A DNA stretch of 64,000 nt. It comes from Pseudonocardia benzenivorans CB1190. GTDB taxonomy: Bacteria; Actinomycetota; Actinomycetes; Mycobacteriales; Pseudonocardiaceae. Both the position numbers and the translations under genes were made by a program. Under the pieces are notes generated by a model, which did no database searches, had not been told where the DNA came from, and saw only the letters and a list, made by a program, of their open reading frames with translations. The stretch's first letter is position 1. Each line of letters opens with the position of its first letter. The stretch covers positions 5,968,501-6,032,500 of the forward strand of contig NC_015312.1 of the NCBI RefSeq assembly GCF_000196675.2, given 5' to 3'. Positions 36,364-45,090 of this stretch are shown in pieces.

Positions 36364-37218
36364 TCAGCGTGGGAGCGGGGCCAGGGCGAGCTGGCGGGCC
36401 TGGCAGATCAGCCGGCCGGACTCGTCGACGACGGAGGCGTCCTCGTCGAACCAGGTGCCCGCGACGGTGTGCGACGTCGACGCGCACCGCAGCCATCCCG
36501 GCGACGGCCGGCCGCGCAGCAACGCCGTGAGCTGCACGGTCGGCGCCCAGCCGACGGTGCCGCCGAGGTTGAACACGGTCGGCGGCAGGATGTCCCCGGC
36601 GAGCAGGGCGAACAGGACGTCGGGTTCCTCGCCGCGGGGCCGCACCCAGCCGCGCATCGTGGCGTCGCCGGTCTCGCCCTTGGCGAAGGGCATGTCGGCG
36701 GGGTCGAAGCGCATCTCGCACGCCTTGGCCAGCGTCCGGCCGGGACCGCGGTGGTCGCGGCTCGGGTCGGCGGCCGTGGCGGTCGGCAGCGCGGGCATGT
36801 CGGGCAGGCCCGCGGTCCAACGCGGCGGGTCGTCGGGGAGCCGGCCCGTCGTCACCGACGCCGTCAGCATCGGGCGGCCGTCCTGCAGCAGCCGGGCGTG
36901 GCACACCGAGGCGGTCCGGCCGAGTTTGACGACGTCGGTGTGGATCTCGACGGGCCCCGGGTCCGGGGCCCGCAGGAAGTCCGCGGCGACGACGAGCGGC
37001 TCGGCGGGCGGGCCGTCGGCACCGCCCTCGGCACGGGCCTCGTCGACCCGGTGCAGGACGGTCCGCGTCAGCAGGGCCAGCATGAGCCCGCCGTGCACCT
37101 TGCCGCCCGCCGCGTTCCACAGCGTTCCCAGCACGGCCCGGTAGAGGTCCCGGCCGGCGGGCTCGACCACGAGCGCGTCGGAGAACGGTCGCGTCCCGGT
37201 CTCGGCAGCCGCGGTCAT
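36364..37218 (-). CDS. Acyl-CoA thioesterase-like protein (double hotdog)
   Basis: A 284-residue protein with two hotdog-like halves, as in TesB-type thioesterases. The first has AAGGKVHGGLMLALLTRTVL and VVAADFLRAPDPGPVEIHTDVVKLGRTASVCHARLLQDGRP; the second has ILPPTVFNLGGTVGWAPTVQLTALLRGRP and WLRCASTSHTVAGTWFDEDASVVDESGRLICQARQLA (quoted in parts). It probably cleaves acyl-CoA. The ATG overlaps the proline dehydrogenase stop by 4 nt. A homologue sits in the same place in mycobacteria. The true substrate is unknown. Confidence 0.8.
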   Translation of the reverse strand: MTAAAETGTRPFSDALVVEPAGRDLYRAVLGTLWNAAGGKVHGGLMLALLTRTVLHRVDEARAEGGADGPPAEPLVVAADFLRAPDPGPVEIHTDVVKLGRTASVCHARLLQDGRPMLTASVTTGRLPDDPPRWTAGLPDMPALPTATAADPSRDHRGPGRTLAKACEMRFDPADMPFAKGETGDATMRGWVRPRGEEPDVLFALLAGDILPPTVFNLGGTVGWAPTVQLTALLRGRPSPGWLRCASTSHTVAGTWFDEDASVVDESGRLICQARQLALAPLPR

Positions 37219-38150
37219 CGCCTGCCCGCCAGTGCGCGCAGGAAGAAGGCCACGTTGGCGGGCCGCTCCGCGAGTCGTCGCATGAGATAGCCGTACCACT
37301 GCGTCCCGTACGGCACGTACACGCGCACGGTGTGACCTTCGTCCACCAGGCGGCGCTGCTCGTCGGGCCGCACGCCGTACAGCAGCTGCAACTCGGCCGT
37401 CGCGGGGTCGCGGCCGGTCGCGCGCAGCCGGTCGGTCAGGACGCGGACCAGCACGGGGTCGTGCGTCGCGAACATGGGGTAGCCGGCGCCGTCGAGCAGG
37501 GTGCCGGCGCACCGGGCGAAGCTCGCCCGCACCGAGTCCGCGGTCCGGTAGGCGACCGACTCGGGCTCGGCGTAGGCGCCCTTGCACAGCCGCACCCGCG
37601 ACCCCGGGCCGGCGAGGGTCCCGCAGTCGGCCTCGGTCCGCCGCAGCTGGGCCTGCAGGACCGCGCCGACCCACGGCCACGTCTCCCGCAGCTTCGCGAC
37701 GACGCGCAGTGTCGAGTCGGTCGTCGTGTGGTCCTCGGCGTCGACCGTGACGGTGGTCCCGGCGTCGGCCGCGACCGCGCAGATCGCGGCGGCGTGCTCG
37801 TACGCGACGGCCTCCCCACCGGCGCCCAGCCCCTGCCCCAGCGCGCTGAGCTTGACGCTGACCTCGACCCGGTCGGCCAGCCCGGCGGCGGCGACGGCCT
37901 CGAGGACCTCGCGGTAGGCATCGACGGCGCGGCCCGCCTCCGCCGCGTCGGTGACGTCCTCACCGAGGTGGTCGAGGCTGACGGCGCAGCCGGCGTCGAC
38001 GAGGGCCCGCGCGACGCGCAGCGCGTCGGCCGTCGTCTCGCCGGCGACGAACCGGTCGACGACGGCGCGGGTGGGGGGCGCCGCGGCGATCGTCGAACGC
38101 AGCCGATCGCTGCGGGCGGCGGCGAGGATCGCCGAGCGCAACGGGTTCAC
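37215..38150 (-). CDS. Proline dehydrogenase (monofunctional, FAD)
   Basis: A 311-residue TIM-barrel flavoprotein that oxidises proline to pyrroline-5-carboxylate. Family features are VSLDHLGEDV, VSVKLSALGQGL, VTVDAEDHTTTD, LRRTEADC, VRLCKGAYAEPESVAYR, PMFATHD and YGTQWYGYLMRRLAERPANV at the C-terminus (substrate-binding arginines). It is the short, actinobacterial/Bacillus PutB type without the P5C dehydrogenase domain. GTG start. It is coupled to the thioesterase, whose relation to proline breakdown is not clear. Confidence 0.92.
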   Translation of the reverse strand: MNPLRSAILAAARSDRLRSTIAAAPPTRAVVDRFVAGETTADALRVARALVDAGCAVSLDHLGEDVTDAAEAGRAVDAYREVLEAVAAAGLADRVEVSVKLSALGQGLGAGGEAVAYEHAAAICAVAADAGTTVTVDAEDHTTTDSTLRVVAKLRETWPWVGAVLQAQLRRTEADCGTLAGPGSRVRLCKGAYAEPESVAYRTADSVRASFARCAGTLLDGAGYPMFATHDPVLVRVLTDRLRATGRDPATAELQLLYGVRPDEQRRLVDEGHTVRVYVPYGTQWYGYLMRRLAERPANVAFFLRALAGRR

Positions 38151-38202
38151 GCCGTCACCGTAGGCCCGGTGCCCGACGGCGTGCCGCAGCGCCGGGCGGG
38201 TG

Positions 38203-39054
38203 TCAGCCGCCCGTGGGGGCCGGCCGGGCGGCGGCCCGGTCCGGACGTCGTGCCGTCGGCTGCAGGTGCAGCCGGGCGAAGAGCAGGGACTCCGCGAGCA
38301 TCGCGACGCGGTCGTGCCGGGTGCGGCAGCGCCGGGTGCTCACCTCGACGACGACCGTCCCGCCCGCCTCGGCGAACCCGCCCGTCATGAGCCGTTCGCA
38401 CACCTCGGCGCAGGGCTGCCCGCCGCGGCCGGGCACGAGGTGCTCGTCGCGGGCCGCGCCGCTGCCGTCGGCGAGGTGCAGGTGGACCAGGCCTGCGCCC
38501 ATCCGGTCGAGCAGCGCGAGCGCGTCGGCGCCCGCCGCGGCCGTGTGCGAGAGGTCGAGCGTGTAGTGGGCGTGGCCGGTGACGGTCGGGTCGAACCCGG
38601 GGGCGTACGGCACGGTGCGCAGGCCCCCGCGCACCACCGGGTACATGTTCTCGACGGCCAGCCGCACCCCGCTGGTCTCGCCCGCGCGGGCGACCTCGTC
38701 GGCGAACTGCTCGGCGTAGCGGCGCTGCCACCGGAACGGCGGGTGCACGACGACGGTGCGCGCCCCCAGCTCCTGCGCCGCGGCAACGGAGCGGCGGAGC
38801 CGGACGAACGGGTCGGCGTCCCAGACCCGCTGGCTGACGGCGAGGCAGGGGGCGTGCACCGCGGTCACGCCCACACCGTGCCGGTCGACGAGCCGCCGCA
38901 CGGCCGTGACGTCCTGGCTGACCCGGTCGGACCACACCATGAGCTCGATACCGTCGTAACCCAGCGTCGCCGCGATCTCGAAGGCCGCCGCGGCGGGCTC
39001 CGGGTAGACCGACGCCGACGAGAGCGCGACCGGCGGACCCTGCACCTCGATCAC
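38203..39054 (-). CDS. Sugar phosphate isomerase/epimerase family TIM-barrel protein
   Basis: A 283-residue AP-endonuclease-2-like TIM barrel. Blocks visible are ALSSASVYPEP, LGYDGIELMVWSDR (metal Glu region), AVHAPCLAVSQ, VVVHPPFRWQ, LAVENMYPVV, YTLDLSHTAAAG, LVHLHLADGSGA and TVVVEVSTRRC, which together give the His/Glu/Asp metal set. The substrate is unknown. The GTG overlaps the preceding gene by 4 nt (GTGA). A homologue lies at the same place in mycobacteria (Rv0498, from memory). Confidence 0.85.
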   Translation of the reverse strand: MIEVQGPPVALSSASVYPEPAAAAFEIAATLGYDGIELMVWSDRVSQDVTAVRRLVDRHGVGVTAVHAPCLAVSQRVWDADPFVRLRRSVAAAQELGARTVVVHPPFRWQRRYAEQFADEVARAGETSGVRLAVENMYPVVRGGLRTVPYAPGFDPTVTGHAHYTLDLSHTAAAGADALALLDRMGAGLVHLHLADGSGAARDEHLVPGRGGQPCAEVCERLMTGGFAEAGGTVVVEVSTRRCRTRHDRVAMLAESLLFARLHLQPTARRPDRAAARPAPTGG

Positions 39055-40514
39055 ACCTGTTGCCGGGCCAGCACGAGGATCGCCGGGGACACGGTCAGCA
39101 GCAGGCCGACGAGGACCGCGAAGATCGTCGTCTTCAGGTCGTCGTCGCGCAGCATGGCGCGCACGGCCAGCACGAGGCCGACGGTGACCAGGACCGCCGC
39201 GGCCAGCGCCACGACGGGCAGGTGCATCCACAGGAACGCGAACCCGACCCAGAGGCCGGCGCCGACGACCGCGCCGCCGATCCACTGGGCGATGACCGCC
39301 GCCCAGGTCTGCGGGGCGGCCTCGACGGGTTCGTCGTCGAGCTCCTCGTCCTCGGCGTCGCCGGCGTCCAGGCCCGCGGGCCGGTCCCGCCCCGGCCGCC
39401 GCGGCGTCCGCATGGCCGAGGTGGGCTGCTCGGGCGCCCGCAGGGCCGTCGTGGCCTGCGGCGGGTCGTCCTCGTCGGCGGACGCGTCGACGGCCGCGCG
39501 GCGGCCACCGGCCGGGAGCGCCGTCGTCAGGCCGTCGAGCCCGTCGTCGTGGTCGCTGTCGTGGTCGCTGTCGTCGAGGTCGTCGGGGTCGAACGCGGCG
39601 GCCTGGGTCGGCGGACCCCCGTCGGCGCGGGTGTCGTCGATCGGCGGGGCGCCCAGCACCGTCGGCGGTCCGCCGTCGTCCGCGCCGCGGCGGGCGGGGG
39701 TACCGGGTCCCGTGCGGGGGGCGTCGATGGGGCCGGTGTCCTCGTCGCGGCGGCCGGGCCGGCGGCGGTCGGGGTCACGGCGGTCCGGGTCGCGGCGGTC
39801 CGGGTCACGGCGGTCCGGGTCACGGCGGTCCGGGTCACGGCGGTCCGGGTCACGGCGGTCCGGGCGGTCCACGCGCGGCATCTGCTGCGTCGCACGGTCG
39901 GGGACCCAGGGCGTGCGCTGCTCGTCGGGACGGCGCGCGGCGGGGGCGTAGGCGTCCACCCCGGCCGTGCGGGGCGGCGGGGTCGGGCGGGCGGGCGGCG
40001 CACCGGCGGGGCCGCTCTGGGGAGCGCGGCCGGGCTCGGGGCCCCATGCCTCGGGAGCGGTCGGGGGAGGCGCCGGGGCGGCAGGCGGGGCGAGCGAGGC
40101 GGGCCGGACCTCGGGGACGGTCGGGGGAGCCGGCGGGGTGAGCGACGCGGGCCGGACCTCGGGGACGGTCGCGGCGCCCGCGATCGGCGGCCGACGCACC
40201 GGTGGCCGCTCGGGAGCGGCACGCTCGGCCGCCGGGGCGGGACGGTCGATGCCCTGCGCTCCCCGGTAGCCGGCGAGCCGCGCGGCGCCGGGCGACGGCG
40301 GGGCGCCGGACCGGCCGGCCGGCGGTGCGACGGTGTCGGTCGGGTAGCGCTCGGCGGCAGGGGTGCGCGGGGCGCCGCGCTCGTCGGGAGCGGCGCCGTC
40401 ACCCGGGTCGTCCGCCTCGCGACGACGGCGTCGCCTGCCGGTCGTGGAGCCTGCGTTCTCCGCGAGCAGCTCCGCGACCGTGCGCTGACGCGGGTGATCG
40501 GTGTCTGAGCTCAT
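39051..40514 (-). CDS. Disordered, repeat-rich protein with C-terminal membrane helices
   Basis: A 487-residue protein. It opens with MSSDTDHPRQRTVAELLAEN; the R-T-V-A-E-L-L motif is typical of a family of actinobacterial proteins next to Ppx/GppA genes. Residues ~20-390 are Pro/Arg/Asp-rich, including seven DPDRR/DRRDP pentapeptides. Residues ~400-487 contain three to four hydrophobic helices (WIGGAVVGAGLWVGFAFLW; VVALAAAVLVTVGLVLAV; TTIFAVLVGLLLTVSPAILVL). The function is unknown. It overlaps Ppx/GppA and the isomerase by 4 nt each, so the three are one translational unit. Confidence 0.75.
   Translation of the reverse strand: MSSDTDHPRQRTVAELLAENAGSTTGRRRRRREADDPGDGAAPDERGAPRTPAAERYPTDTVAPPAGRSGAPPSPGAARLAGYRGAQGIDRPAPAAERAAPERPPVRRPPIAGAATVPEVRPASLTPPAPPTVPEVRPASLAPPAAPAPPPTAPEAWGPEPGRAPQSGPAGAPPARPTPPPRTAGVDAYAPAARRPDEQRTPWVPDRATQQMPRVDRPDRRDPDRRDPDRRDPDRRDPDRRDPDRRDPDRRRPGRRDEDTGPIDAPRTGPGTPARRGADDGGPPTVLGAPPIDDTRADGGPPTQAAAFDPDDLDDSDHDSDHDDGLDGLTTALPAGGRRAAVDASADEDDPPQATTALRAPEQPTSAMRTPRRPGRDRPAGLDAGDAEDEELDDEPVEAAPQTWAAVIAQWIGGAVVGAGLWVGFAFLWMHLPVVALAAAVLVTVGLVLAVRAMLRDDDLKTTIFAVLVGLLLTVSPAILVLARQQV
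39767..39868. repeat. In-frame 15-bp minisatellite (about seven copies)
   Basis: CGGTCCGGGTCACGG and close variants repeat head-to-tail, encoding DPDRR on the minus strand. The near identity of the copies at the DNA level suggests recent slippage, so copy number probably varies between strains. Confidence 0.9.
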
Positions 40515-41521
40515 CCGGTACACCGTGCCCCGAACGGCGTCAAGCCTCCAAGCTCTCGTGGCGAGTCGTGCGCCGAACGGTCTGTCTGAGCCGATCCATC
40601 GAGCGTGTCGAGCCTCCGCAGGATGACCCCCTCACGCAGCGCCCACGGACATATCTGGAGGGTGTCGATCTTCAGCGCCCGCATCGCGGCCTCGGCGACG
40701 ATCGCCCCCGCCGCCAGCTGACGCGACCGGCCGGGGCTCACGCCCTCCAGCTCCGCGATGTCCTCGCTCGACATCCGGCTGACGAACGAGACGAGCTGAC
40801 GCAGCGCCGCGTGCGTCAGCTCCCGGTGGGCGCGGGGCCCCGCCGAGTAGGGCACGGCACCGGTGAGCCGCGCGAGCGAGCGGAACGTCTTCGACGTGCC
40901 GACGGCGAGGTCCGGCGCACCGGCGCCGAGGAAGCGGTCGGCGACGGCCGCGAGATCGGCGTCGATCTTCTCCCGCAGGACGGCGATCTCCGCGCGGGTG
41001 GGCGGGTCGGCCTCGAAGAAGTCGCGCGTGAGCCGCCCCGCACCCAACGGCAGCGACGCCGCCGTCGACGGGTGCTCGTCGCGACCCGACGCGAGCTCCA
41101 GCGACCCGCCACCGATGTCGAGCACGGTCAGCCGCCCCGCCGACCAGCCGAACCACCGCCGGACCGCGAGGAACGTGTAGCGGGCCTCGTCCTCGCCGGG
41201 GAGCACCTCGAGCGCGACGCCCGTCTGCTCACGGACCCGCGCGAGCACCGCCGCCGAGTTCGTGGCGTCGCGCAGTGCCGACGTCGCGAACGCGAGCAGG
41301 TCGTCGCAGCTCGCGTCGGTGGCCGCGGCGCGGGCCTGCTCGACGACGCGGACGAGCGCGTCGGCACCCGGCCCGCCCAGCGAGCCGTCCGGCTCCAGGT
41401 GCTCGGCGAGGCGGAGCGCGTTCTTCTCCGACGTCATCGGCGTCGGGTGGCCGCCGCGGTGCGCGTCGACCACGAGCAGATGGACGGTGTTGGAACCGAC
41501 GTCGAGCACTCCCAGTCGCAC
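40511..41521 (-). CDS. Ppx/GppA family phosphatase
   Basis: A 336-residue actin-fold phosphatase of the exopolyphosphatase / pppGpp phosphatase family. Seen are LGVLDVGSNTVHLLVVD (phosphate-1), FATSALRDATNS, LPGEDEARYTFLAVRRWFG and VLDIGGGSLELA (phosphate-2), and a C-terminal WALREGVILRRLD. It is the short form without a C-terminal HD domain. It may tune polyphosphate or (p)ppGpp levels; in mycobacteria the relative Rv0496 has been studied as an exopolyphosphatase. It starts about 90 bp downstream of regX3, close to the phosphate-sensing pair. Confidence 0.9.
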   Translation of the reverse strand: MRLGVLDVGSNTVHLLVVDAHRGGHPTPMTSEKNALRLAEHLEPDGSLGGPGADALVRVVEQARAAATDASCDDLLAFATSALRDATNSAAVLARVREQTGVALEVLPGEDEARYTFLAVRRWFGWSAGRLTVLDIGGGSLELASGRDEHPSTAASLPLGAGRLTRDFFEADPPTRAEIAVLREKIDADLAAVADRFLGAGAPDLAVGTSKTFRSLARLTGAVPYSAGPRAHRELTHAALRQLVSFVSRMSSEDIAELEGVSPGRSRQLAAGAIVAEAAMRALKIDTLQICPWALREGVILRRLDTLDGSAQTDRSAHDSPRELGGLTPFGARCTG

Positions 41522-41612
41522 GCGAGCAGGCTAAGGCTCGAGACCCGCCGGGAACCGGATCGTGACCGGTCTCCCGTGTGAGGTCACCCGACAGTGGACC
41601 GACCGGGACGAA

Positions 41613-42302
41613 TCAGGCATCGAACTTGTACCCGAGGCCGCGGACGGTGATGAGGTGCCGCGGCACCGACGGATCGACCTCCACCTTCGACCGCAGCCGC
41701 TTCACGTGGACGTCGAGGGTCTTGGTGTCGCCGACGTAGTCCGCGCCCCACACCCGGTCGATCAGCTGGCCGCGCGTCAGCACCCGGCCGACGTTGCGCA
41801 GCAGGTACTCGAGCAGGTCGAACTCCTTGAGCGGGAGCGGGACGTCCGCCCCGCCGACGCTGACGACGTGCCGGTCGACGTCCATCCGGACCGGCCCGGC
41901 CTCCAGGACACCGCCGCCGCCCTCGGCCTCGGCGCCGCCCTCGCCGCCGCGGCGCAGCACCGCGCGGATCCGGGCGATGAGCTCACGGGCCGAGTACGGC
42001 TTCGTGACGTAGTCGTCGGCGCCCAGCTCCAGGCCGACGACCTTGTCGATCTCGCTGTCGCGCGCGGTCACCATGATCACGGGCACGGCGGAACGGGAAC
42101 GCAGCGAGCGGCAGACGTCGGTGCCGCTCATGCCGGGCAGCATCAGGTCGAGCAGGACGATGTCGGCGCCGTTGCGGTCGAACTCCTCGAGCGCGGACTG
42201 CCCCGTCGTCGCGACGGCGGCGGTGAACCCCTCCTTGCGGAGCAGGAAGGCCAGCGGGTCGGCGAAGGACTCCTCGTCCTCCACGATGAGCACCCTGGTC
42301 AT
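41613..42302 (-). CDS. regX3: Response regulator RegX3 (OmpR/PhoB family)
   Basis: A 229-residue phosphate-responsive regulator. The receiver domain has acidic EDEE (8-11), phosphorylated Asp52 in LLDLMLPG and Lys101 in VTKPYS. The C-terminal winged helix (~130-227) includes LPLKEFDLLEYLLRNVGRVLTR and HVKRLRSKVE...ITVRGLGYKFDA. A Glu/Gly-rich linker (~118-128) joins them. The ATG is 1 nt from the senX3 stop. It probably binds the PHO box upstream of senX3. Confidence 0.95.
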   Translation of the reverse strand: MTRVLIVEDEESFADPLAFLLRKEGFTAAVATTGQSALEEFDRNGADIVLLDLMLPGMSGTDVCRSLRSRSAVPVIMVTARDSEIDKVVGLELGADDYVTKPYSARELIARIRAVLRRGGEGGAEAEGGGGVLEAGPVRMDVDRHVVSVGGADVPLPLKEFDLLEYLLRNVGRVLTRGQLIDRVWGADYVGDTKTLDVHVKRLRSKVEVDPSVPRHLITVRGLGYKFDA

Positions 42303-42303
42303 G

Positions 42304-43524
42304 TCATCCTCCAGCTCTCCCGGCGAGTTCCGCCGGGTCGGGCAGGTCGGTGGTCGCGGCGGTCGGGACTGCCGTCGGTCCGGCGCTGTCCCGCGGGGAG
42401 CCGCTCGAGCCCGCGGGTGCGGGCAGCCGCATGGTGAAGGTGGAACCCGTGCCGGGCCTCGACCACAGCGAGACCCCGCCGCCGTGGTTGGCCAGCACGT
42501 GCTTGACGATCGCCAGGCCGAGGCCGGTGCCGCCCGTCGCACGCGAGCGGGCCGGGTCGACCCGGAAGAACCGCTCGAAGACGCGCTGCTGGTGTTCGGG
42601 GGCGATACCGATGCCGCGGTCGGTCACCGCGATCTCGACGACGCCACCGGCGAGCCGGCGCGACACCGAGACCGACGCGTGCGGCGGCGAGTAGGCGATC
42701 GCGTTCTCGACCAGGTTGGACAGGGCCGTGACGAGCAGCGTCCGGTCGCCGTCGACCTGCAGACCCGAGTCGTCGTCGACGACGATCTCGATGTCCGACG
42801 ACTCCGCCGACAGCCGACAGCGAGCCAGCGCCTCGCGCACGACGTCGTCGACGTCGACCTCGGCGAGCTCGGGCAGTCGCTCGGCCCCGGTGAGCCGCGA
42901 CAGCGCGATCAGCTCGGTGACGAGGTTCCCGAGCCGGGTGGACTCGTTGAGGATCTTGGTGCTGAACCGGCGGACCTCGACGGGGTCGTCCGCCGCGTCG
43001 AGCACGGCCTCGGCCAGCAGCGCGACGGCGCCGACGGGCGTCTTCAGCTCGTGGCTGACGTTGGCGACGAAGTCTCGCCGGGTGCTCTCCAGACGGACGG
43101 CCTCCGAGGTGTCGGCGGCCTCGACCAGGGTGAACCCGTCGGCGAGCGGCCGGACCGTCGCGAGCACGGCCTCCGGGCGGCGGCCGCGGTGATCGAGCGG
43201 GGAGAGGTCGACGGCCTGGACCGTCCCGTCACGCAGCACCCGCTCGCAGACCACCCACGCCCGGGGATCGACCCGGCCCTCGGCGACGACGCCCAACGTC
43301 ACGGCCTGGGCGTTCGACATCACGACGTCGCCGTGCCGGGACAGCACCGCGAGCCCCGTCCCGCTCGACGTGAAGGCGCGGCGGAGCAGCTCGGCCAACG
43401 TCGGCCCCGCATCCGGCTGCGGAGCCGGCGCGGGGGCGACGGACCGGCGGCCCCACCAGAAGCCGCCGGCCACACCGAGCAGGAGGGCCGCGGCAGCCGG
43501 CAGCGCGTACGCCAGCGCAGTCAC
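42304..43524 (-). CDS. senX3: Sensor histidine kinase SenX3
   Basis: A 406-residue sensor partner of RegX3. One N-terminal helix (~1-20), a PAS-like region (~45-135), the dimerisation box FVANVSHELKTPVG with His158, then ATP-binding boxes: N (NLVENAIAYSP), G1 (VTDRGIGI), F (FERFFRV) and G2 (GGTGLGLAIVKHV). The C-terminal ~30 residues are Pro/Thr/Ala-rich. The GTG at 43524 places the helix at the very start, as in mycobacterial SenX3 (410 residues); an ATG at 43608 would add 28 basic residues. Confidence 0.94.
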   Translation of the reverse strand: MTALAYALPAAAALLLGVAGGFWWGRRSVAPAPAPQPDAGPTLAELLRRAFTSSGTGLAVLSRHGDVVMSNAQAVTLGVVAEGRVDPRAWVVCERVLRDGTVQAVDLSPLDHRGRRPEAVLATVRPLADGFTLVEAADTSEAVRLESTRRDFVANVSHELKTPVGAVALLAEAVLDAADDPVEVRRFSTKILNESTRLGNLVTELIALSRLTGAERLPELAEVDVDDVVREALARCRLSAESSDIEIVVDDDSGLQVDGDRTLLVTALSNLVENAIAYSPPHASVSVSRRLAGGVVEIAVTDRGIGIAPEHQQRVFERFFRVDPARSRATGGTGLGLAIVKHVLANHGGGVSLWSRPGTGSTFTMRLPAPAGSSGSPRDSAGPTAVPTAATTDLPDPAELAGRAGG

Positions 43525-43618
43525 GGCCGCATCGTATGCAGGAAGAACACTCTCAGGGCCAGCCCGAAGGGCCCGTCGTGACCCTCCCGACCCTCCACGG
43601 CGCGACATTTCCGCCGCC

Positions 43619-43640
43619 GTTCACCGGCCGTTCACCCTTC
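43619..43640. promoter_or_regulatory. PHO box upstream of senX3-regX3
   Basis: GTTCACC starts at 43619 and again at 43630, an 11-bp period (GTTCACCGGCC then GTTCACCCTTC). Two adjacent 11-bp direct repeats of this form are the PHO-box architecture known from Streptomyces PhoP. The site lies ~95 bp before the senX3 GTG, between it and gpm. It suggests autoregulation by phosphorylated RegX3 under low phosphate. Confidence 0.75.
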
Positions 43641-43674
43641 CGAGGGTCGAACGTCCGGGTGACGCCCGCCGGGC

Positions 43675-44415
43675 TCAGCGCCCCTGGTTGGCGACGGCCG
43701 CGATCGCGTCCTCGGCCGCGGCGGCGTCGAGGTAGGTACCGCCGGGGTTGGTCGGGCGCAGGTCGTCGTCGAGGTCGTAGCGCAGCGGGATGCCCGTCGG
43801 GATGTTGAGCCCGACGATGTCGTCGTCGGAGATCCCGTCGAGGTGCTTGACGAGCGCGCGCAACGAGTTGCCGTGCGCGGTGACCAGCACGACCTTCCCC
43901 GCGCGCAGATCGGGGACGATCGCCTCCTCCCAGTACGGCAGGAAGCGCGCGACGACGTCGGCCAGGCACTCGGTGCGCGGCATGTCCGCACCCAGGTCGG
44001 CGTAGCGGACGTCGCCGTCCTGGCCGAACTCGTCGCCCTCCGGGATCGGCGGCGGCGGGACGTCGTAGGAGCGGCGCCACTGCATGAACTGCGCCTCGCC
44101 GAACTCGGCGAGGGTGGCCTTCTTGTCCTTGCCCTGAAGGGCGCCGTAGTGGCGCTCGTTGAGCCGCCAGCTGCGTCGCACCGGGATCCAGTAGCGGCCC
44201 GAGGTGTCGAGCGCGAGGTTGGCCGTGGAGATGGCCCGTCGCAGCAGCGACGTGTGCAGCACGTCCGGGAGCAGTCCCGCCTCGGCCAGCAGCTCGCCGC
44301 CGCGGCGGGCCTCGTCCTCACCCAGGGGGGACAGCGGGACGTCGACCCAGCCGGTGAACAGGTTCTCGGCGTTCCACACGCTCTGCCCGTGACGGAGCAG
44401 CACCAGGGTTCCCAT
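43675..44415 (-). CDS. gpmA: 2,3-bisphosphoglycerate-dependent phosphoglycerate mutase
   Basis: A 246-residue glycolytic enzyme interconverting 3- and 2-phosphoglycerate. The phosphohistidine is in [10 protein letters not shown] (His9). Further blocks are [37 protein letters not shown] and [11 protein letters not shown] with the second histidine. Full length. It lies directly upstream of senX3-regX3 in the same direction, as in mycobacteria. Confidence 0.95.
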   Translation of the reverse strand: MGTLVLLRHGQSVWNAENLFTGWVDVPLSPLGEDEARRGGELLAEAGLLPDVLHTSLLRRAISTANLALDTSGRYWIPVRRSWRLNERHYGALQGKDKKATLAEFGEAQFMQWRRSYDVPPPPIPEGDEFGQDGDVRYADLGADMPRTECLADVVARFLPYWEEAIVPDLRAGKVVLVTAHGNSLRALVKHLDGISDDDIVGLNIPTGIPLRYDLDDDLRPTNPGGTYLDAAAAEDAIAAVANQGR

Positions 44416-44447
44416 GCCGGACAGCTTGCCAGCCCGTCGTGATGGTC

Positions 44448-44996
44448 CTAGCGGCCGAGGGCGGCGTCACGCGAGACGTCGGGCACGCCCTGCGCCCTCT
44501 GGAGGGCTCCGCGCAGGGGGCCGGCACCCGGCGCCGCGGCCAGCCGACCCAGCGCAGCCGTGCAGACCTCGGTCAACGCGCGCACCTGGTCGCGGGTGAG
44601 CTGGTCGAACAGGTTCTGCCGGACGCACTCGACGTGCCCGGGCGCCGCCGCCACCAGTACCTCCTGGCCCGCCGCGGTGAGCTCGGCGAACGTGGACCGA
44701 CGGTCGTCGGGACAGGGCCGGCGACGGACCCAGCCGCGGGCCTCGAGCCGCGACACCGCGTGCGAGAGCCGGCTCTGCGAGCTCTGCGTGATGTCCGCGA
44801 GGTCGCTCATGCGCAGCGCCCGACCCGGCGTCTCCGAGAGCATCGCCAGGATCTGGTAGTAGGCGTGCGGCATGCCGGCGTCGCGCTGCAGCTGCCGGTC
44901 GAGCGCGGACTCCAGCAGCGAGACCGTCGCGAGCAGGGACCGCCAGGCCGCGTACTCCTCGGCGTCCAGCCAGCGTGCTTCGTCCGCGTCACCCAT
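44448..44996 (-). CDS. MarR-family transcriptional regulator
   Basis: A 182-residue winged-helix regulator. Helices [19 protein letters not shown] and [14 protein letters not shown] lead into [32 protein letters not shown] (recognition helix) and the wing [16 protein letters not shown] long C-terminal dimerisation helix and a short tail follow. It is divergent from a VOC-family gene with 94 bp between starts, and an imperfect palindrome at 45048 is a candidate operator. The ligand is unknown. The genes around gpm in mycobacteria lack this pair, so it is probably an insertion. Confidence 0.9.
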   Translation of the reverse strand: MGDADEARWLDAEEYAAWRSLLATVSLLESALDRQLQRDAGMPHAYYQILAMLSETPGRALRMSDLADITQSSQSRLSHAVSRLEARGWVRRRPCPDDRRSTFAELTAAGQEVLVAAAPGHVECVRQNLFDQLTRDQVRALTEVCTAALGRLAAAPGAGPLRGALQRAQGVPDVSRDAALGR

Positions 44997-45018
44997 GCTT
45001 GCACTGTAGCGGAAAAAC

Positions 45019-45061
45019 TTGAGCTTTCATCTTTCTCTCGTACTGTGGTTGAATATTGAAC
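45019..45061 (+). promoter_or_regulatory. Divergent promoter and likely MarR operator
   Basis: This is the most AT-rich stretch nearby. TTGAGC (45019-45024) and TACTGT (45041-45046), 16 bp apart, form a promoter candidate for the VOC gene. GTTGAATATTGAAC (45048-45061) is palindromic except for one base pair and sits near the expected transcription start, where MarR binding would block transcription. Confidence 0.55.
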
Positions 45062-45090
45062 GTAAGAACTGTCGACCCACGGAGCCCGTC

